Positions 1-8,651 of a stretch of DNA of 64,000 bases are shown piece after piece. Every line of letters starts with the position of its first letter. Position 1 is the stretch's first letter. The DNA lies in the NCBI RefSeq assembly GCF_003752175.1, contig NZ_RJVF01000010.1, forward strand, positions 124,001 through 188,000, read 5' to 3'. The stretch comes from Comamonas sp. BIGb0124 (GTDB lineage: Bacteria > Pseudomonadota > Gammaproteobacteria > Burkholderiales > Burkholderiaceae_C). The translations under genes and the position numbers were made by a program. Under the pieces are notes generated by a model. It was given only the letters and a program-made list of their open reading frames with translations. It made no database searches and was not told the origin of the DNA.

Positions 1-220
1 GAAGGCGTGACGGGCCCGGCCTGACCACCGACACGCCGGGGCGGCGTCATGGCGTTGCCACATTTCGACATACCGCTAGAATGGTCGCAAGTCGTGTGTG
101 CGGGGGCCGCCGCACGAACGCGCCGTCATATCGACAACAACATCCTGGCGCACGTGGCCGCAAGGCTGCGACTTGAATTCCCTTTTTTGCCCTCTACCTT
201 TGTCTCAAAGGATTCTGGAC
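1..220. other. Left-edge region without a supported gene
   Basis: An open frame from base 1 runs to a stop at 22-24 and could be the last few codons of a gene starting outside the window, but seven residues cannot be identified. The rest holds the presumed promoter and leader of the BI-1-like gene. A longer reading frame from position 49 is an out-of-frame shadow of that gene. Confidence 0.3.
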
Positions 221-913
221 ATGCCGCTACCTTCTACTTCTTCCCTGAACTACGGTTATGCCGTATCGGCCGAGCAGCGCAACCGCGTGCTGCGCAACAC
301 CTATTGGCTGCTGGCTCTCAGCCTCGTTCCCACCGTGCTCGGCGCCTGGCTGGGCGTGGCCACCGGCATGACCGCCGCGCTGCATGGCGGGCTGGGCATC
401 CTGGTCTTCCTGGGCGGCGCCTTCGGCTTCATGTTCGCCATCGAGAAGACCAAGAACTCCAGCGCCGGCGTGGCCGTGCTGCTGGCTTTCACCTTCTTCA
501 TGGGCCTCATGCTCTCGCGCCTGATCGGTGCCGTGCTGGGCTTCTCGAACGGTGCCGAGCTCATCATGATCGCCTTCGGCGGGACCGCTGCGGTGTTCTT
601 CGCCATGGCCAGCCTGTCCACGGTCATCAAGCGCGACCTGTCGGGCATGGGCAAGTGGCTGTTCGTCGGCGCCATCATGCTGCTGGCAGCCGGTGTCATC
701 AACATCTTCGTGCAGTCCACCGCAGCCATGCTGGCCCTGTCGGTTGCCGCTATCGGTATCTTCAGCGCATTCATGCTGTACGACCTCAAGCGCATCGTCG
801 ACGGCGGCGAGACCAACTACATCAGCGCCACCCTGGCTCTGTACCTCGACATCTTCAACGTGTTCCAGAGCCTGCTGGCGCTGCTGGGCATCATGGGCGG
901 CGAGCGCGAGTAA
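221..913 (+). CDS. Bax inhibitor-1/YccA family inner-membrane protein
   Basis: This 230-residue protein is almost entirely hydrophobic, with about seven predicted membrane-spanning stretches after a short polar N-terminus. That is the usual size and form of the bacterial BI-1/YccA/YbhL family (TMBIM fold). Bacterial members are inner-membrane proteins; YccA is known to interact with the FtsH protease and some homologues conduct Ca2+, but the role here is not shown. The ATG at 221 is chosen because an AAAGGA-like ribosome site lies just upstream and the conserved N-terminal pattern begins there; an upstream in-frame start at 98 would add 41 non-family residues. The gene stands alone and is followed by a strong terminator. 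Confidence 0.85.
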   Translation: MPLPSTSSLNYGYAVSAEQRNRVLRNTYWLLALSLVPTVLGAWLGVATGMTAALHGGLGILVFLGGAFGFMFAIEKTKNSSAGVAVLLAFTFFMGLMLSRLIGAVLGFSNGAELIMIAFGGTAAVFFAMASLSTVIKRDLSGMGKWLFVGAIMLLAAGVINIFVQSTAAMLALSVAAIGIFSAFMLYDLKRIVDGGETNYISATLALYLDIFNVFQSLLALLGIMGGERE

Positions 914-934
914 GCGCCTCGTTCCCCCACTGAC

Positions 935-961
935 AAAAAAACCGCCTTCGGGCGGTTTTTT
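935..961 (+). terminator. Rho-independent terminator after the BI-1-like gene
   Basis: ACCGCC-TTCG-GGCGGT stem with a UUCG-type tetraloop, preceded by an A-run and followed by a T-run. The flanking A and T runs could make it work in both directions, so it may also stop transcription from the minus-strand cluster ending at 983. Confidence 0.9.
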
Positions 962-982
962 CATGGCTGTCACCGAGCGGGT

Positions 983-1309
983 TCAGAAATCCGGAACCGT
1001 CCATTCATAGGCATGGGCGATTTCGTTGACCGCCTGCAGGCGTTGTTCGGCCGTGCCTTGCAGGGCCTGCAGCAGCTTGTCGTTGAAGCCCGTCAGCAGC
1101 ACCTTGGCGGCATGGGCTTTTTCCACGCTCACGCCCTGGTCCTCGTAGGTGTGCACGTACGAGCGGGCCGCCACGCCCACGACAAAGTAGAGCGCGGCGT
1201 TGTCGCGGTCTTCGTTCATGAGGCGGAAGGCGTTCTTGTAGAGATTCTTGAAGGAATCGGTGCCGGCTTCGGCCTGGGCAAAGGTGGTGGCGAGTTCTTG
1301 GAAAGTCAT
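983..1309 (-). CDS. Conserved-looking small protein of unknown function in the pyrE-like operon
   Basis: Encodes 108 residues, mostly charged and predicted helical, with no signal peptide or membrane segment. I do not recognise a family. The ATG at 1309 is used; a longer frame reaching 1450 would overlap the upstream gene heavily and adds low-complexity residues. The start lies 7 bases downstream of the stop of the orotate phosphoribosyltransferase-like gene, so the two are almost certainly co-transcribed. That position makes it the last gene of the regulator/phosphoribosyltransferase unit and suggests an accessory role there. Confidence 0.6.
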   Translation of the reverse strand: MTFQELATTFAQAEAGTDSFKNLYKNAFRLMNEDRDNAALYFVVGVAARSYVHTYEDQGVSVEKAHAAKVLLTGFNDKLLQALQGTAEQRLQAVNEIAHAYEWTVPDF

Positions 1310-1316
1310 GGTGGTG

Positions 1317-2006
1317 TTACTCCGCGGAGGGGGATACAGAAGGGCGGCCCGGCTGGGCAATGCCGCCGTGGGCCAGGGACCAGGCGCCAGGATCCTGGAT
1401 GAACGAGGCGAGCTCGGCGAGCGATGCCGTGTCGAAGGACTGGCGTTCATGCGCGACCGTCAGGATATCCTGCCAGTTGGCCAGGGCGTGCAAGGTCACG
1501 CCGCGCGCCTGCAGGCTGGCGGCCGCTTCGAAGGTGCCGTAGTCGAAATAGACCAGCGCGTGCCTGACCTGGGCGCCCGCGAACAGCAGGGCGTCGACGA
1601 AGCTGTGCTTGGAGTAGCCCGCAGCCATCATGTCGTCGACCAGCAGGACCTGGGCACCGGGCTCGACCAGGCCTTCGATCTGCCGGTTGCCGATGGCGCG
1701 CTTGCGCACGACCTGCAGCGGCAGATCGAGCACGTCGGCCAGCCAGGCGGCCGGTGCGATGCCGCTGGATTCCGCGCCTGCAACGGCCTGCAGGCCGTCC
1801 AGCACCGCGTGTTCGCGCAGCAGGGCCAGGCCTTGCCCCAGCAGTTGCCGGCGTGCATCGGTCAGAGAGACCAGGCGGCGGCAGTCCATGTAAACCGGAC
1901 TGGCCCAGCCGGAAGGCAGGCGGAAGGGCTCGTCGGCACGCAGGGTCACGCAACCGCTGTCGAGCAGCAGGGCGGCTGCGGCATGTGCATCGTGAGCAGA
2001 GGTCAT
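1317..2006 (-). CDS. Orotate phosphoribosyltransferase-like protein
   Basis: Encodes 229 residues of the type I phosphoribosyltransferase fold. The N-terminal SGWASPVYMDCRR stretch resembles the orotate phosphoribosyltransferase SG..SP.Y.D.R signature, and the PRPP-binding loop LLVDDMMAAGYSK sits near residue 125. OPRTases convert orotate and PRPP to orotidine 5'-phosphate in UMP synthesis or salvage. The loop departs from the common PyrE form (VxDVITxGT), so this may be a second, divergent copy rather than the housekeeping PyrE. It follows the XRE gene by 84 bases and precedes a small unknown gene. The nearby dihydroorotate dehydrogenase pair supports an orotate-related substrate. A different phosphoribosyl acceptor remains possible. 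Confidence 0.75.
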   Translation of the reverse strand: MTSAHDAHAAAALLLDSGCVTLRADEPFRLPSGWASPVYMDCRRLVSLTDARRQLLGQGLALLREHAVLDGLQAVAGAESSGIAPAAWLADVLDLPLQVVRKRAIGNRQIEGLVEPGAQVLLVDDMMAAGYSKHSFVDALLFAGAQVRHALVYFDYGTFEAAASLQARGVTLHALANWQDILTVAHERQSFDTASLAELASFIQDPGAWSLAHGGIAQPGRPSVSPSAE

Positions 2007-2090
2007 TGGAAGGTCTCCGTGTCTCGAGTGGGGGACTCGTGGGTGGGCTCGTGGCGAGCCGGGGTGATCGTCGGTTGCATGGGCTTTTTC

Positions 2091-2990
2091 TCAGATGCGT
2101 TCGACCAGCTTGCGCAGGCGCTGGGCGCCCGACTTGCCCTTGTAGGCGGTCTTCCAGAGGCGAATCATGAGATCGCTGTGCATCCTGACCGCCTCGGGGG
2201 CCGCCGTGACGGTCGCGATGCCGTTGCGCACGTTGGGCAGCTCGCCCAGCCGGAAAGGGCTGGTGGCCAGCACGCTGTGCTGCGGCCCGGACAGCACCTG
2301 AAACGTCGATGATGGCATGGCATCGTCGACCAGTCCGATCTGGACATGCAAGGGCTCGCTTTCCATCAGCTCGGCGATGCGCAGCACTTCATGCCGCGCA
2401 GCCTGCACACGGGCGCTCCGGATGTCTTCGGGCAGGTCGACGCGGCCGACCAGGCCGGTGTGCACGAACCGCTCGAGCTCGCGCAGGCCGATCAGGCTGA
2501 TGATGTGCGGTTTGCGTTTTTCGAAGAAGGCCCGGCGCTCGGCCAGGATGAGCAGCATGGCCTCGATATCCGCGGCCTGCGTGCCCTTGCCTGCACGGGG
2601 TGCACCTTCGTGCAGCATGGCGCGCAGATGCTGGAGGTACGCGTCGGACGTCAGCAGCAGCGAAATCGGCTCGAAATGCGCCAGGATGCGGTCGCTGGCG
2701 CTCTCGAGCTGCCGCATGCGTTCGAAGAGGCCCAGCGCGGTGGGGTAGTACTCGGCCTCCACGCCCAGCAGCGAAGCCAGCGAGGTGCCCAGCACATGCG
2801 CCAGGCGCTCCAGGGTCTCGATCTTGACGATCTCGCCTTTTTCCATGCGGTAGACCACCGCACGCGACACGCCCAGTTGCGCGGCGATGTCTTCGGCCTG
2901 CAGCGAGGCCCCGATGCGATAGGCCTTGAGGCGATCGCCCAGCGCGGTGTAGTCGATAGCCGATATCCAGTGCTCGTGCTCGGCGGTCAT
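2091..2990 (-). CDS. XRE-family transcriptional regulator of the pyrimidine-type cluster
   Basis: Encodes 299 residues. An HTH_3/XRE domain lies at about residues 17-70, with AEDIAAQLGVSRAVVYRMEKG as the recognition region and a conserved tail through LASLLGVE. The remaining roughly 220 residues form a C-terminal domain I cannot assign, possibly a ligand sensor. The ATG at 2990 is chosen because the HTH begins close behind it and AGGA lies upstream. An inverted repeat of TCTCTTTTT/AAAAAGAGA immediately abuts the start codon, as expected for autoregulation, and a similar repeat sits upstream of pyrK. It lies between the hydrolase/pyrDK genes and the phosphoribosyltransferase gene, all on one strand, so it probably controls the whole cluster. 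Confidence 0.8.
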   Translation of the reverse strand: MTAEHEHWISAIDYTALGDRLKAYRIGASLQAEDIAAQLGVSRAVVYRMEKGEIVKIETLERLAHVLGTSLASLLGVEAEYYPTALGLFERMRQLESASDRILAHFEPISLLLTSDAYLQHLRAMLHEGAPRAGKGTQAADIEAMLLILAERRAFFEKRKPHIISLIGLRELERFVHTGLVGRVDLPEDIRSARVQAARHEVLRIAELMESEPLHVQIGLVDDAMPSSTFQVLSGPQHSVLATSPFRLGELPNVRNGIATVTAAPEAVRMHSDLMIRLWKTAYKGKSGAQRLRKLVERI

Positions 2991-3022
2991 CTCTTTTTGT
3001 CCTGAATGGATCGAAAAAGAGA
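2990..3022. promoter_or_regulatory. Inverted repeat at the XRE regulator start (putative operator)
   Basis: TCTCTTTTT at 2990-2998 is mirrored by AAAAAGAGA at 3014-3022 with a 15-base spacer. It covers the ribosome-binding region and probably the promoter of the regulator gene. Its arms match those of the repeat upstream of pyrK at 6308-6339. Calling it a binding site for the regulator is inference. Confidence 0.55.
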
Positions 3023-3111
3023 ATATAGGCGATTCGGCGGCGGTGGGGCAGCTCCGGCGGTCCGCCCGGGCCGTCAATCGCTGGCGAAAGGTTGATGTCG
3101 GCATGGCAGGC

Positions 3112-4404
3112 TCAGAAGGCCAGCGCATGGCCGAGATCCTGCACGCGCTGCACGGCATCGCTGAGCACCTGCACGCCCAGCATGAAGTCGTCGATGTCCA
3201 TGGCCTCGTGCGGATTGTGCGATCCGTTCTGGTTGCGCACGAACAGCATGGCGCTGGGCACGCCCGCATTGGCAAACAACGAGGCGTCGTGGCCCGCCCC
3301 GCTGGGGAGCGTATCGTGGCGGATGCCGTTGTCCCTGCAGGCCTGGAGCAGCATGTCGCACAGGCCCGGGTCCATGGTGGCCGGGTCGCTGGTCAGGCGG
3401 CGGTCGTTCTGGAAACGGACCCCGCGCTCACGCGAGATCGAAGCCATCTCCGCCTGCACCAACTGGTAGAAGGCCTCGAGCGTGTCGCTGCTTTTGCTGC
3501 GGGCCTCCAGGCTGAAGGAGACGCGCCCCGGAATGCGCGAGATCGAATGCTCGGCCTCGTCGGTCTGCACGATCCCGGCCGTGACGACCAGGTCGGTCCC
3601 GCGTTCGAGCAGCTCGCGCCAGTGGGTGTCCAGCCGCATGATGAGATCCGAGACGGCGAACATGGCGTCGTGGCGGAGCCAGCGCGGCACCACGCCCGAA
3701 TGCTGCGCGTCGCCCAGGCAGACGATGCGGTTGTGCCGCACATTGCCCCGGATGCCCGAGACCACCGCCAGCGGCAGATCGCGGGCGTCCATGACGGGGC
3801 CCTGCTCGATGTGCAGTTCCAGATAGGCCTTGATGGCCCGGGTGTCGACGAGCTTTTCCTGAAGCGAGATCGCCTGCACGTCTGCGCCCACGGCTGCCAT
3901 GCATTCGCCGAGAGACTGGCCGGTGCTGCGTTGTTTCAGCTGCAGGTCGGCGGGCGCGAGCTTGCCCAGCAGTGCGCTCGAGCCCATGTAGGCCTTGCCG
4001 AACCATGCGCTCTCTTCGCCCCGAAAGGCGATCACCTTGAGCGGCAGCGCGCTGCCGCCACCGCTTGTGGGGTGCCAGCGTTGCCGAGCCACCAGGGCCA
4101 GCAGCCCGGCGATCACGCCGGCCAGGCCGTCGAAGTTGCCGCCCTGCGGCACGGAGTCGATGTGCGAGCCGATCCAGATGGCGGGCGCCTCGGGGTCGTC
4201 GCCGGGCAGGGAGAACACCACATTGGCTGCACGGTCCACCTGCACACGCAGGCCCTGGGCGAGCGCAAAGGCGCGCAGGTACTCTGCGGTGGCCGATTCG
4301 CCTTCGCCGTAGCTGGCGCGCGTGACGCCGACGCCATCGAAGCTCAGCGCACGGATCTCGTCGAAAAGTTGTTCGGCCAGCGGTTGATAGGACAGGAGTT
4401 GCAT
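3112..4404 (-). CDS. M20-family Zn-dependent hydrolase (N-carbamoyl amino acid / allantoate amidohydrolase type)
   Basis: Encodes 430 residues of the M20 carbamoylase group (HyuC/AmaB/AllC). Visible di-metal motifs are GSHIDSVPQGGNFDG near residue 80, FRGEES near 130, ELHIEQGP near 195, PSGAGHDA near 370 and a C-terminal NGSHNPHE. Family members hydrolyse N-carbamoyl groups of amino acids, beta-ureidopropionate, allantoate or ureidoglycine and release ammonia and CO2. The substrate cannot be read from sequence. Its place directly downstream of a dihydroorotate dehydrogenase pair suggests N-carbamoyl-L-aspartate (ureidosuccinase activity), which is inference. It starts 85 bases after pyrD and is probably in the same transcript; no clear ribosome site is seen before its ATG. 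Confidence 0.85.
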   Translation of the reverse strand: MQLLSYQPLAEQLFDEIRALSFDGVGVTRASYGEGESATAEYLRAFALAQGLRVQVDRAANVVFSLPGDDPEAPAIWIGSHIDSVPQGGNFDGLAGVIAGLLALVARQRWHPTSGGGSALPLKVIAFRGEESAWFGKAYMGSSALLGKLAPADLQLKQRSTGQSLGECMAAVGADVQAISLQEKLVDTRAIKAYLELHIEQGPVMDARDLPLAVVSGIRGNVRHNRIVCLGDAQHSGVVPRWLRHDAMFAVSDLIMRLDTHWRELLERGTDLVVTAGIVQTDEAEHSISRIPGRVSFSLEARSKSSDTLEAFYQLVQAEMASISRERGVRFQNDRRLTSDPATMDPGLCDMLLQACRDNGIRHDTLPSGAGHDASLFANAGVPSAMLFVRNQNGSHNPHEAMDIDDFMLGVQVLSDAVQRVQDLGHALAF

Positions 4405-4489
4405 GGAATGGCAGCGAAAAGAAGCAAAGGAAGTCGTTGCTGGAACGATCGGTATCCGGTGGCGAAGAACAGAGGCGGGGCCTGCGGCC

Positions 4490-5440
4490 TCAGGCCGCCT
4501 GCGTGGCGTAGCGGTGCCAGCGCTCGGCCAACTGGTCGTCGATGGCGACCGCGCCGGTCAGCGTCTGGATGCGTTCGACGCCATGGGCCTGGCAATAGGC
4601 GTGCAGCCCGTCGACGATCTTGCCCATCACGCCCGGATCGATGAACGAGGCCGTGCCGACCTGCACCGCGCTGGCGCCGGCCAGCAGGAATTCGACGGCG
4701 TCGTCGGCCGTGGCGATGCCGCCGCAGCCGATGATCGGAAGACTCACGGCGCGGTGGCACTGATGCACCATGCGCAGCGCGATCGGCTTGATGGCCGGGC
4801 CGGACAGGCCGCCCATCACATTGCCCAGCTTGGGCTTGCGGGTGCGGACATCGATGGCCATGCCCAGTACCGTGTTGCCCATCACCAGCGCATCGGCACC
4901 GGCAGCTTCGGCGGCACGCGCCACGGCCGCGACATCCGCGGTGTTCGGCGTGAGCTTGGCCCACAAGGGATGACGAGTCTGGCGGCGTATCGCACTCAGC
5001 ACCTCGAACGTATCCTGCGGCGACACGGCGAATGCCCGTCCGTCGGCCTCCAGGTTGGGGCAGGAGATGTTGGCTTCGATGGCCGCGACCTGCGGCAGGG
5101 ACAGCGCCGCGGCGGCCTCCGCGAAGAGCGCTGCCGTGTCGGCGGAAACCGACGCCACCACGGGGGTGTCGAAACGCGTGTAAGGCGGCAGGACCCGTTC
5201 GAGGTAGTAGGCCAGGCCGTGGCTGGGAATGCCGATGGCATTGAGCATGCCGCCATGGCAGTCCGCCACACGCGGCGTCGGATTGCCCGCACGGCAGGTG
5301 GGCGAGAGGCTCTTGATCACCAGCGCACCCAGGCGGTTGAAATCCAGCGCCTCGGCGTACTCGATGGCAAAGCAGCCGGAAGCCGGCATCACCGGGTTGC
5401 GCAGGTTCACGCTGCCAACCTTCACTGAAAGATCAGCCAA
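4490..5440 (-). CDS. pyrD: Dihydroorotate dehydrogenase, class 1B catalytic subunit
   Basis: Encodes 316 residues with the class 1 pattern throughout: NPVMPASGCF at the N-terminus, GNPTPRV, GMLNAIG, the catalytic-cysteine motif ANISCPN near residue 130, and the FMN-site GGLSGPAIKP and GGIATADD stretches. Class 1B enzymes work as a heterotetramer with PyrK and exchange electrons between dihydroorotate/orotate and NAD. The start is TTG at 5440, fixed by a strong AGGAGG lying inside the end of pyrK; the genes overlap by 8 bases, indicating translational coupling. Most proteobacteria use the membrane class 2 enzyme for UMP synthesis, so a 1B pair here may serve another purpose, such as orotate reduction. 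Confidence 0.9.
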   Translation of the reverse strand: MADLSVKVGSVNLRNPVMPASGCFAIEYAEALDFNRLGALVIKSLSPTCRAGNPTPRVADCHGGMLNAIGIPSHGLAYYLERVLPPYTRFDTPVVASVSADTAALFAEAAAALSLPQVAAIEANISCPNLEADGRAFAVSPQDTFEVLSAIRRQTRHPLWAKLTPNTADVAAVARAAEAAGADALVMGNTVLGMAIDVRTRKPKLGNVMGGLSGPAIKPIALRMVHQCHRAVSLPIIGCGGIATADDAVEFLLAGASAVQVGTASFIDPGVMGKIVDGLHAYCQAHGVERIQTLTGAVAIDDQLAERWHRYATQAA

Positions 5441-6281
5441 ATTCCACCTCCTTCATGACCTGCCGGATGTCGAAAACCGGGCCCTCGCGGCACACCCGCA
5501 GAAACTGGCGATCGCCGTCCCGATCGAACAGGCGCACGCACGACAGGCATACGCCCATGCCGCACGCCATGCGCTGCTCCATCGCCACTTCGCCACGGAT
5601 CGCCGGATGGTCTTCCAGCACCTGCTGCAGCATCATCAGCACGCGGTGCGAGCCACAGGTGTAGACCACGTCGAAGGGGTTGCGAGCCAGCAGCCCGCGA
5701 ACCAGGCGTTCCAGCGCCTCGACCCCGGAGCTGCCGTCGCTGTCGTACACGCTGTGTACCTCGGCCTGCACGCCGCGCAGAAACTCGTCGCGCATCAGGT
5801 CTTGCGGAGCCCGTGCGGACAGCACCGCGCTGACCTGTACACCGGCCAGCGCAGCCAACTGAACCAGCGGCGCCAGAGTGGCCAAGCCCACCCCGCGCAC
5901 CACCACCAGGATGCGCTGTGCATGCGCAGGCAGGCTGAAGAGATTGCCCAAGGGGCCCACGATGTCCAGCGAGCCACCGACGGCCAGCGTCGCCAGCGCC
6001 TGCGTGCCGGCACCCGCCACGTTGTACAGAAACTCGATCGTGCCGGGTTCGGGCCCCACGCCGTACACACTCATCGGCCGCAGCAGGAAAGGCTGATGGG
6101 CCTCGGTGGTCGGGCACTTGAGCTGATAGAACTGCCCGGGGCGCGTGATGTTGGCCAGATCCACCGGTGCGTGCAGCCGGATGTAGCGGTAGCGGCTGTT
6201 CACCCAGCGGTGCTCGATCACCTCGCACCGGTGCGAGGCCACGTGGTCGGCATTCCTTTGGAAGCAGGGAGGGGCGGTCAT
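5433..6281 (-). CDS. pyrK: Dihydroorotate dehydrogenase electron-transfer subunit
   Basis: Encodes 282 residues of the PyrK family (ferredoxin reductase-like FAD and NAD domains plus a [2Fe-2S] centre). The FAD-binding region includes QPFLLRPMSVYG near residue 70, and the iron-sulphur motif near the C-terminus reads ACGMGVCLSCV followed later by VCREGPVF, giving the four cysteines expected. PyrK passes electrons between PyrD and NAD(H). The usual length is about 250-260 residues, so there is a modest N-terminal extension. The ATG at 6281 is preferred to an upstream in-frame codon at 6347, which would lie across the inverted repeat. It is the first gene of the pyrK-pyrD-hydrolase unit. Confidence 0.88.
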   Translation of the reverse strand: MTAPPCFQRNADHVASHRCEVIEHRWVNSRYRYIRLHAPVDLANITRPGQFYQLKCPTTEAHQPFLLRPMSVYGVGPEPGTIEFLYNVAGAGTQALATLAVGGSLDIVGPLGNLFSLPAHAQRILVVVRGVGLATLAPLVQLAALAGVQVSAVLSARAPQDLMRDEFLRGVQAEVHSVYDSDGSSGVEALERLVRGLLARNPFDVVYTCGSHRVLMMLQQVLEDHPAIRGEVAMEQRMACGMGVCLSCVRLFDRDGDRQFLRVCREGPVFDIRQVMKEVEFG

Positions 6282-6307
6282 GGTTCTGGGTGGGTGAAAG
6301 CAGTTTA

Positions 6308-6339
6308 TTTCTTTTTTAATACTAGTATCAAAAAAGAAA
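6308..6339. promoter_or_regulatory. 32-bp near-perfect inverted repeat upstream of pyrK (putative operator)
   Basis: TTTCTTTTTT (6308-6317) mirrors AAAAAAGAAA (6330-6339) around the central ATACTAGTAT, with only one mismatched pair in the 16-base halves. It lies 27-58 bases before the pyrK start. It is AT-rich in a GC-rich genome, and a DNA-binding site is more likely than a terminator. Its arms resemble those of the repeat at 2990-3022. Confidence 0.6.
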
Positions 6340-6404
6340 CAAGACAAGCAAAATAAAACGCCCGTGGATGGCGTGCGACAGGCCGGCGGGTTGCGCCTGG
6401 CCGT

Positions 6405-8213
6405 TTACGGGCTGAACGAGCCTTGGATGTACAGCCGCTGGTGAGTGCGTTTGGCCTCGTGCTTGGCGAGTGCCGCAGCGGTCGCCACGGCATCGGCCTG
6501 ACGGTAGTCGCCGTGGCGAACGCGGGCCGCGCCGATCGACAACGTGGTGCACGGAAAGAACTGCGGCTGCCCGGCCCGGTCTTCGGCGTGGATGCCGCCG
6601 GCTTCGCGCGCGGGTGCGTCGAACAGGCCCAGTGCCGCAGCGGCGAACTCGCGGGAAATGGCTTGGCAGCGCTGTTCCCAATCCGCGCTCTGAAACAGGA
6701 TCATGAAATCGTCGCCGCCGATGTGGCCCACGAAATCGTGCCTGGGATTGCAGTGTTCCTGGGTCAGCCGGGCCGCCAGCCGGATCATCTCGTCGCCGCG
6801 CCAGTAGCCGTAGTGGTCGTTGAACGGCTTGAAGTTGTCCAGATCCGCGTGGCAGGCCACAAAATCCGCGCCGCAGCGCAGCAGCCAGTCGATGTGCAGA
6901 TTCAAGGGAATGTTGCCTGGCAGCAGCGTCAGCGGATTGGCGTGCCGCGCCGCTTCGATGCGCGCCTCGGTGACCGAACGCACCAGTTGTTCGCCCGTGC
7001 CCAGACCGATGTAGCGGCCTTGCTCGGTGACGATGAAACCGTCGGCCAGGTAGCGCTGGTCGTGCGAGATCAGGATGGCGATCAGGTCGTCGATGTTGTC
7101 GTCGCGTTCCACGACGCGTGGAGACCGGTTGGCCGTCGCGATGCAGGCCCGGCGCCCGTGCACTTCGCGAAAATACAGCTTGGCGTACTGGTCCATGAAC
7201 TGCCTGCGATTGACCAGTCCGACCGGTCGCGCATGCTCCACCAGCGCGACGGCATGCAGTTCGGGATGCGCTTGGAACAGCGCCGCCAGATCGTTGTGCG
7301 TGGTGTGGGGCGGCACGGCGGGCGCGTCGATCAGATCCAGCCGTTGCAGCACGCTGGGGCGCGCCGGATGAACCGGCAGCACCGGCGGGCGGGTGGGAAC
7401 CTGCCAGAAGAACTCCTGGCACAGCGCGTCCAGCTCGGTGCGCGGTGCGGCGGCGGGTCGACCCAGCAGATAACCTTGCCCGATCTGGATGCCGATGGCG
7501 CGCAGCGCCTGCAATTCTTCGGGGGTCTCGATGCCTTCGGCCACCAGCTTGGTGCCCATCAGCCCGGCGATGCCCTGAATGGCCTGCACGATCTGCAACT
7601 TGCGGGGATCGCTGTGCACGCCCCGTGTGAAGTACTTGTCGATCTTCACGAAATCGGGACGCAATTCGTGCCACAGCCGAAGGCTGGAATGGCCGTCCCC
7701 AAAATCGTCGAGCGCAAACAGGACGCCTTCGCCGCGCAGGCGCCGCACGACTTCCGCCAGGGTGGCCTGCTGGCTGACCCGGTCGTGTTCGGTCAGTTCG
7801 ATGACCAACTGTCCGCCCTCGAGACCGGCCTGGCGGACGGCATGCTGCAGCATGGGCAAGCCATGCCGGGCCAGCGTTTGAATCAGGCTGTCGGCGCTGA
7901 GGTTGATGAAAAGCAGACCGGCGTGCCCCGTGATGCGCCATTGCGCGAGGATGCTCTGGATACAGAACAGCTCAAGCTGCTGCTCCATGCGGGCATGCCG
8001 GCCCAGTGCCAGCAAGGCGTCCGGCCTGTGCAGCGACGAGCCGATGGGGCCTCGGATCAGCGCTTCGTGCCCGAGTACCGAGCCGTCGCGCATGTCGATC
8101 AGCGGCTGGAACACGGCATGCAGGGCGTACTGCCGCATCATGCGCACCAGTGCCCGCCGATGGTCCTGACGGGAATGGCGGGTGTGGGTGAGCAGGTGAG
8201 GGCTGGAGCGCAT
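6405..8213 (-). CDS. EAL-CBS-GGDEF cyclic-di-GMP signalling protein
   Basis: Encodes 602 residues. An EAL domain occupies about residues 25-265 and keeps EALIRG, NLSADS, ELTEHD, DDFGDG, KIDKYF and AEGIET, so phosphodiesterase activity looks intact. A middle region of about 130 residues fits paired CBS domains. The C-terminal GGDEF domain (about 430-600) carries GGDDF in place of GGDEF, so diguanylate cyclase activity may be weak or absent and the domain may be regulatory. No membrane segment is seen, so it is probably cytosolic. The family controls biofilm, motility and surface behaviour through c-di-GMP. It is transcribed alone, in the same direction as the pyr cluster. Confidence 0.9.
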   Translation of the reverse strand: MRSSPHLLTHTRHSRQDHRRALVRMMRQYALHAVFQPLIDMRDGSVLGHEALIRGPIGSSLHRPDALLALGRHARMEQQLELFCIQSILAQWRITGHAGLLFINLSADSLIQTLARHGLPMLQHAVRQAGLEGGQLVIELTEHDRVSQQATLAEVVRRLRGEGVLFALDDFGDGHSSLRLWHELRPDFVKIDKYFTRGVHSDPRKLQIVQAIQGIAGLMGTKLVAEGIETPEELQALRAIGIQIGQGYLLGRPAAAPRTELDALCQEFFWQVPTRPPVLPVHPARPSVLQRLDLIDAPAVPPHTTHNDLAALFQAHPELHAVALVEHARPVGLVNRRQFMDQYAKLYFREVHGRRACIATANRSPRVVERDDNIDDLIAILISHDQRYLADGFIVTEQGRYIGLGTGEQLVRSVTEARIEAARHANPLTLLPGNIPLNLHIDWLLRCGADFVACHADLDNFKPFNDHYGYWRGDEMIRLAARLTQEHCNPRHDFVGHIGGDDFMILFQSADWEQRCQAISREFAAAALGLFDAPAREAGGIHAEDRAGQPQFFPCTTLSIGAARVRHGDYRQADAVATAAALAKHEAKRTHQRLYIQGSFSP

Positions 8214-8291
8214 GGCTGGCGCATGCTAAGACAGCCATGTGACGATGCCGTGACGCTTCGCCCCTGTGCTGCACGCGCGCAGTCGGGAAAT

Positions 8292-8328
8292 AAAAAAGCC
8301 CTGCAACCGGTGGATTGCAGGGCTTTTA
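8292..8328 (-). terminator. Terminator after the second tRNA-Arg copy
   Basis: A GCCCTGCAA/TTGCAGGGC stem is followed on the minus strand by a T-run. It has the same CCCTGCA core as the hairpin after the other tRNA-Arg copy. Confidence 0.8.
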
Positions 8329-8330
8329 AT

Positions 8331-8407
8331 TGGTGCGGCTGGCAGGATTCGAACCCACGACCCCTTGGTTCGTAGCCAAGTACTCTATCCAACTGAGCTA
8401 CAGCCGC
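8331..8407 (-). tRNA. tRNA-Arg (anticodon ACG), copy 2
   Basis: A 77-base cloverleaf with the encoded 3' CCA. The acceptor stem GCGGCTG pairs with CAGCCGC, and the anticodon stem-loop CTTGG-CTACGAA-CCAAG gives anticodon ACG, which reads CGN arginine codons after A-to-I editing. The sequence is identical to the copy at 8473-8549. Confidence 0.95.
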
Positions 8408-8436
8408 AGATAAAGATTGATCTCAATTTTTCGATT

Positions 8437-8465
8437 AAAAAACCCTGCAAACAAATGCAGGGTTT
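8437..8465 (-). terminator. Hairpin between the two tRNA-Arg copies
   Basis: A CCCTGCA/TGCAGGG stem with A and T runs on either side. It follows the first-transcribed tRNA and could end its transcript, in which case the second copy needs its own promoter in the short gap; none is obvious. It may instead guide processing. Confidence 0.65.
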
Positions 8466-8472
8466 CTCAAGT

Positions 8473-8549
8473 TGGTGCGGCTGGCAGGATTCGAACCCAC
8501 GACCCCTTGGTTCGTAGCCAAGTACTCTATCCAACTGAGCTACAGCCGC
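8473..8549 (-). tRNA. tRNA-Arg (anticodon ACG), copy 1
   Basis: Identical over 77 bases, including the encoded CCA, to the copy at 8331-8407. Same acceptor and anticodon stems and anticodon ACG. It is the first of the pair in the direction of transcription and lies 77 bases beyond the 3' end of spoT on the same strand. Confidence 0.95.
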
Positions 8550-8651
8550 TGAGAAATAAATTATAACCCGTTTTTTTGGCTTGCTTGGACTGGGCGCATC
8601 AAAATTACCACGGAGGCCGTTCGAGGGCGTCTGCAGGCCTGTGGCTGGCCC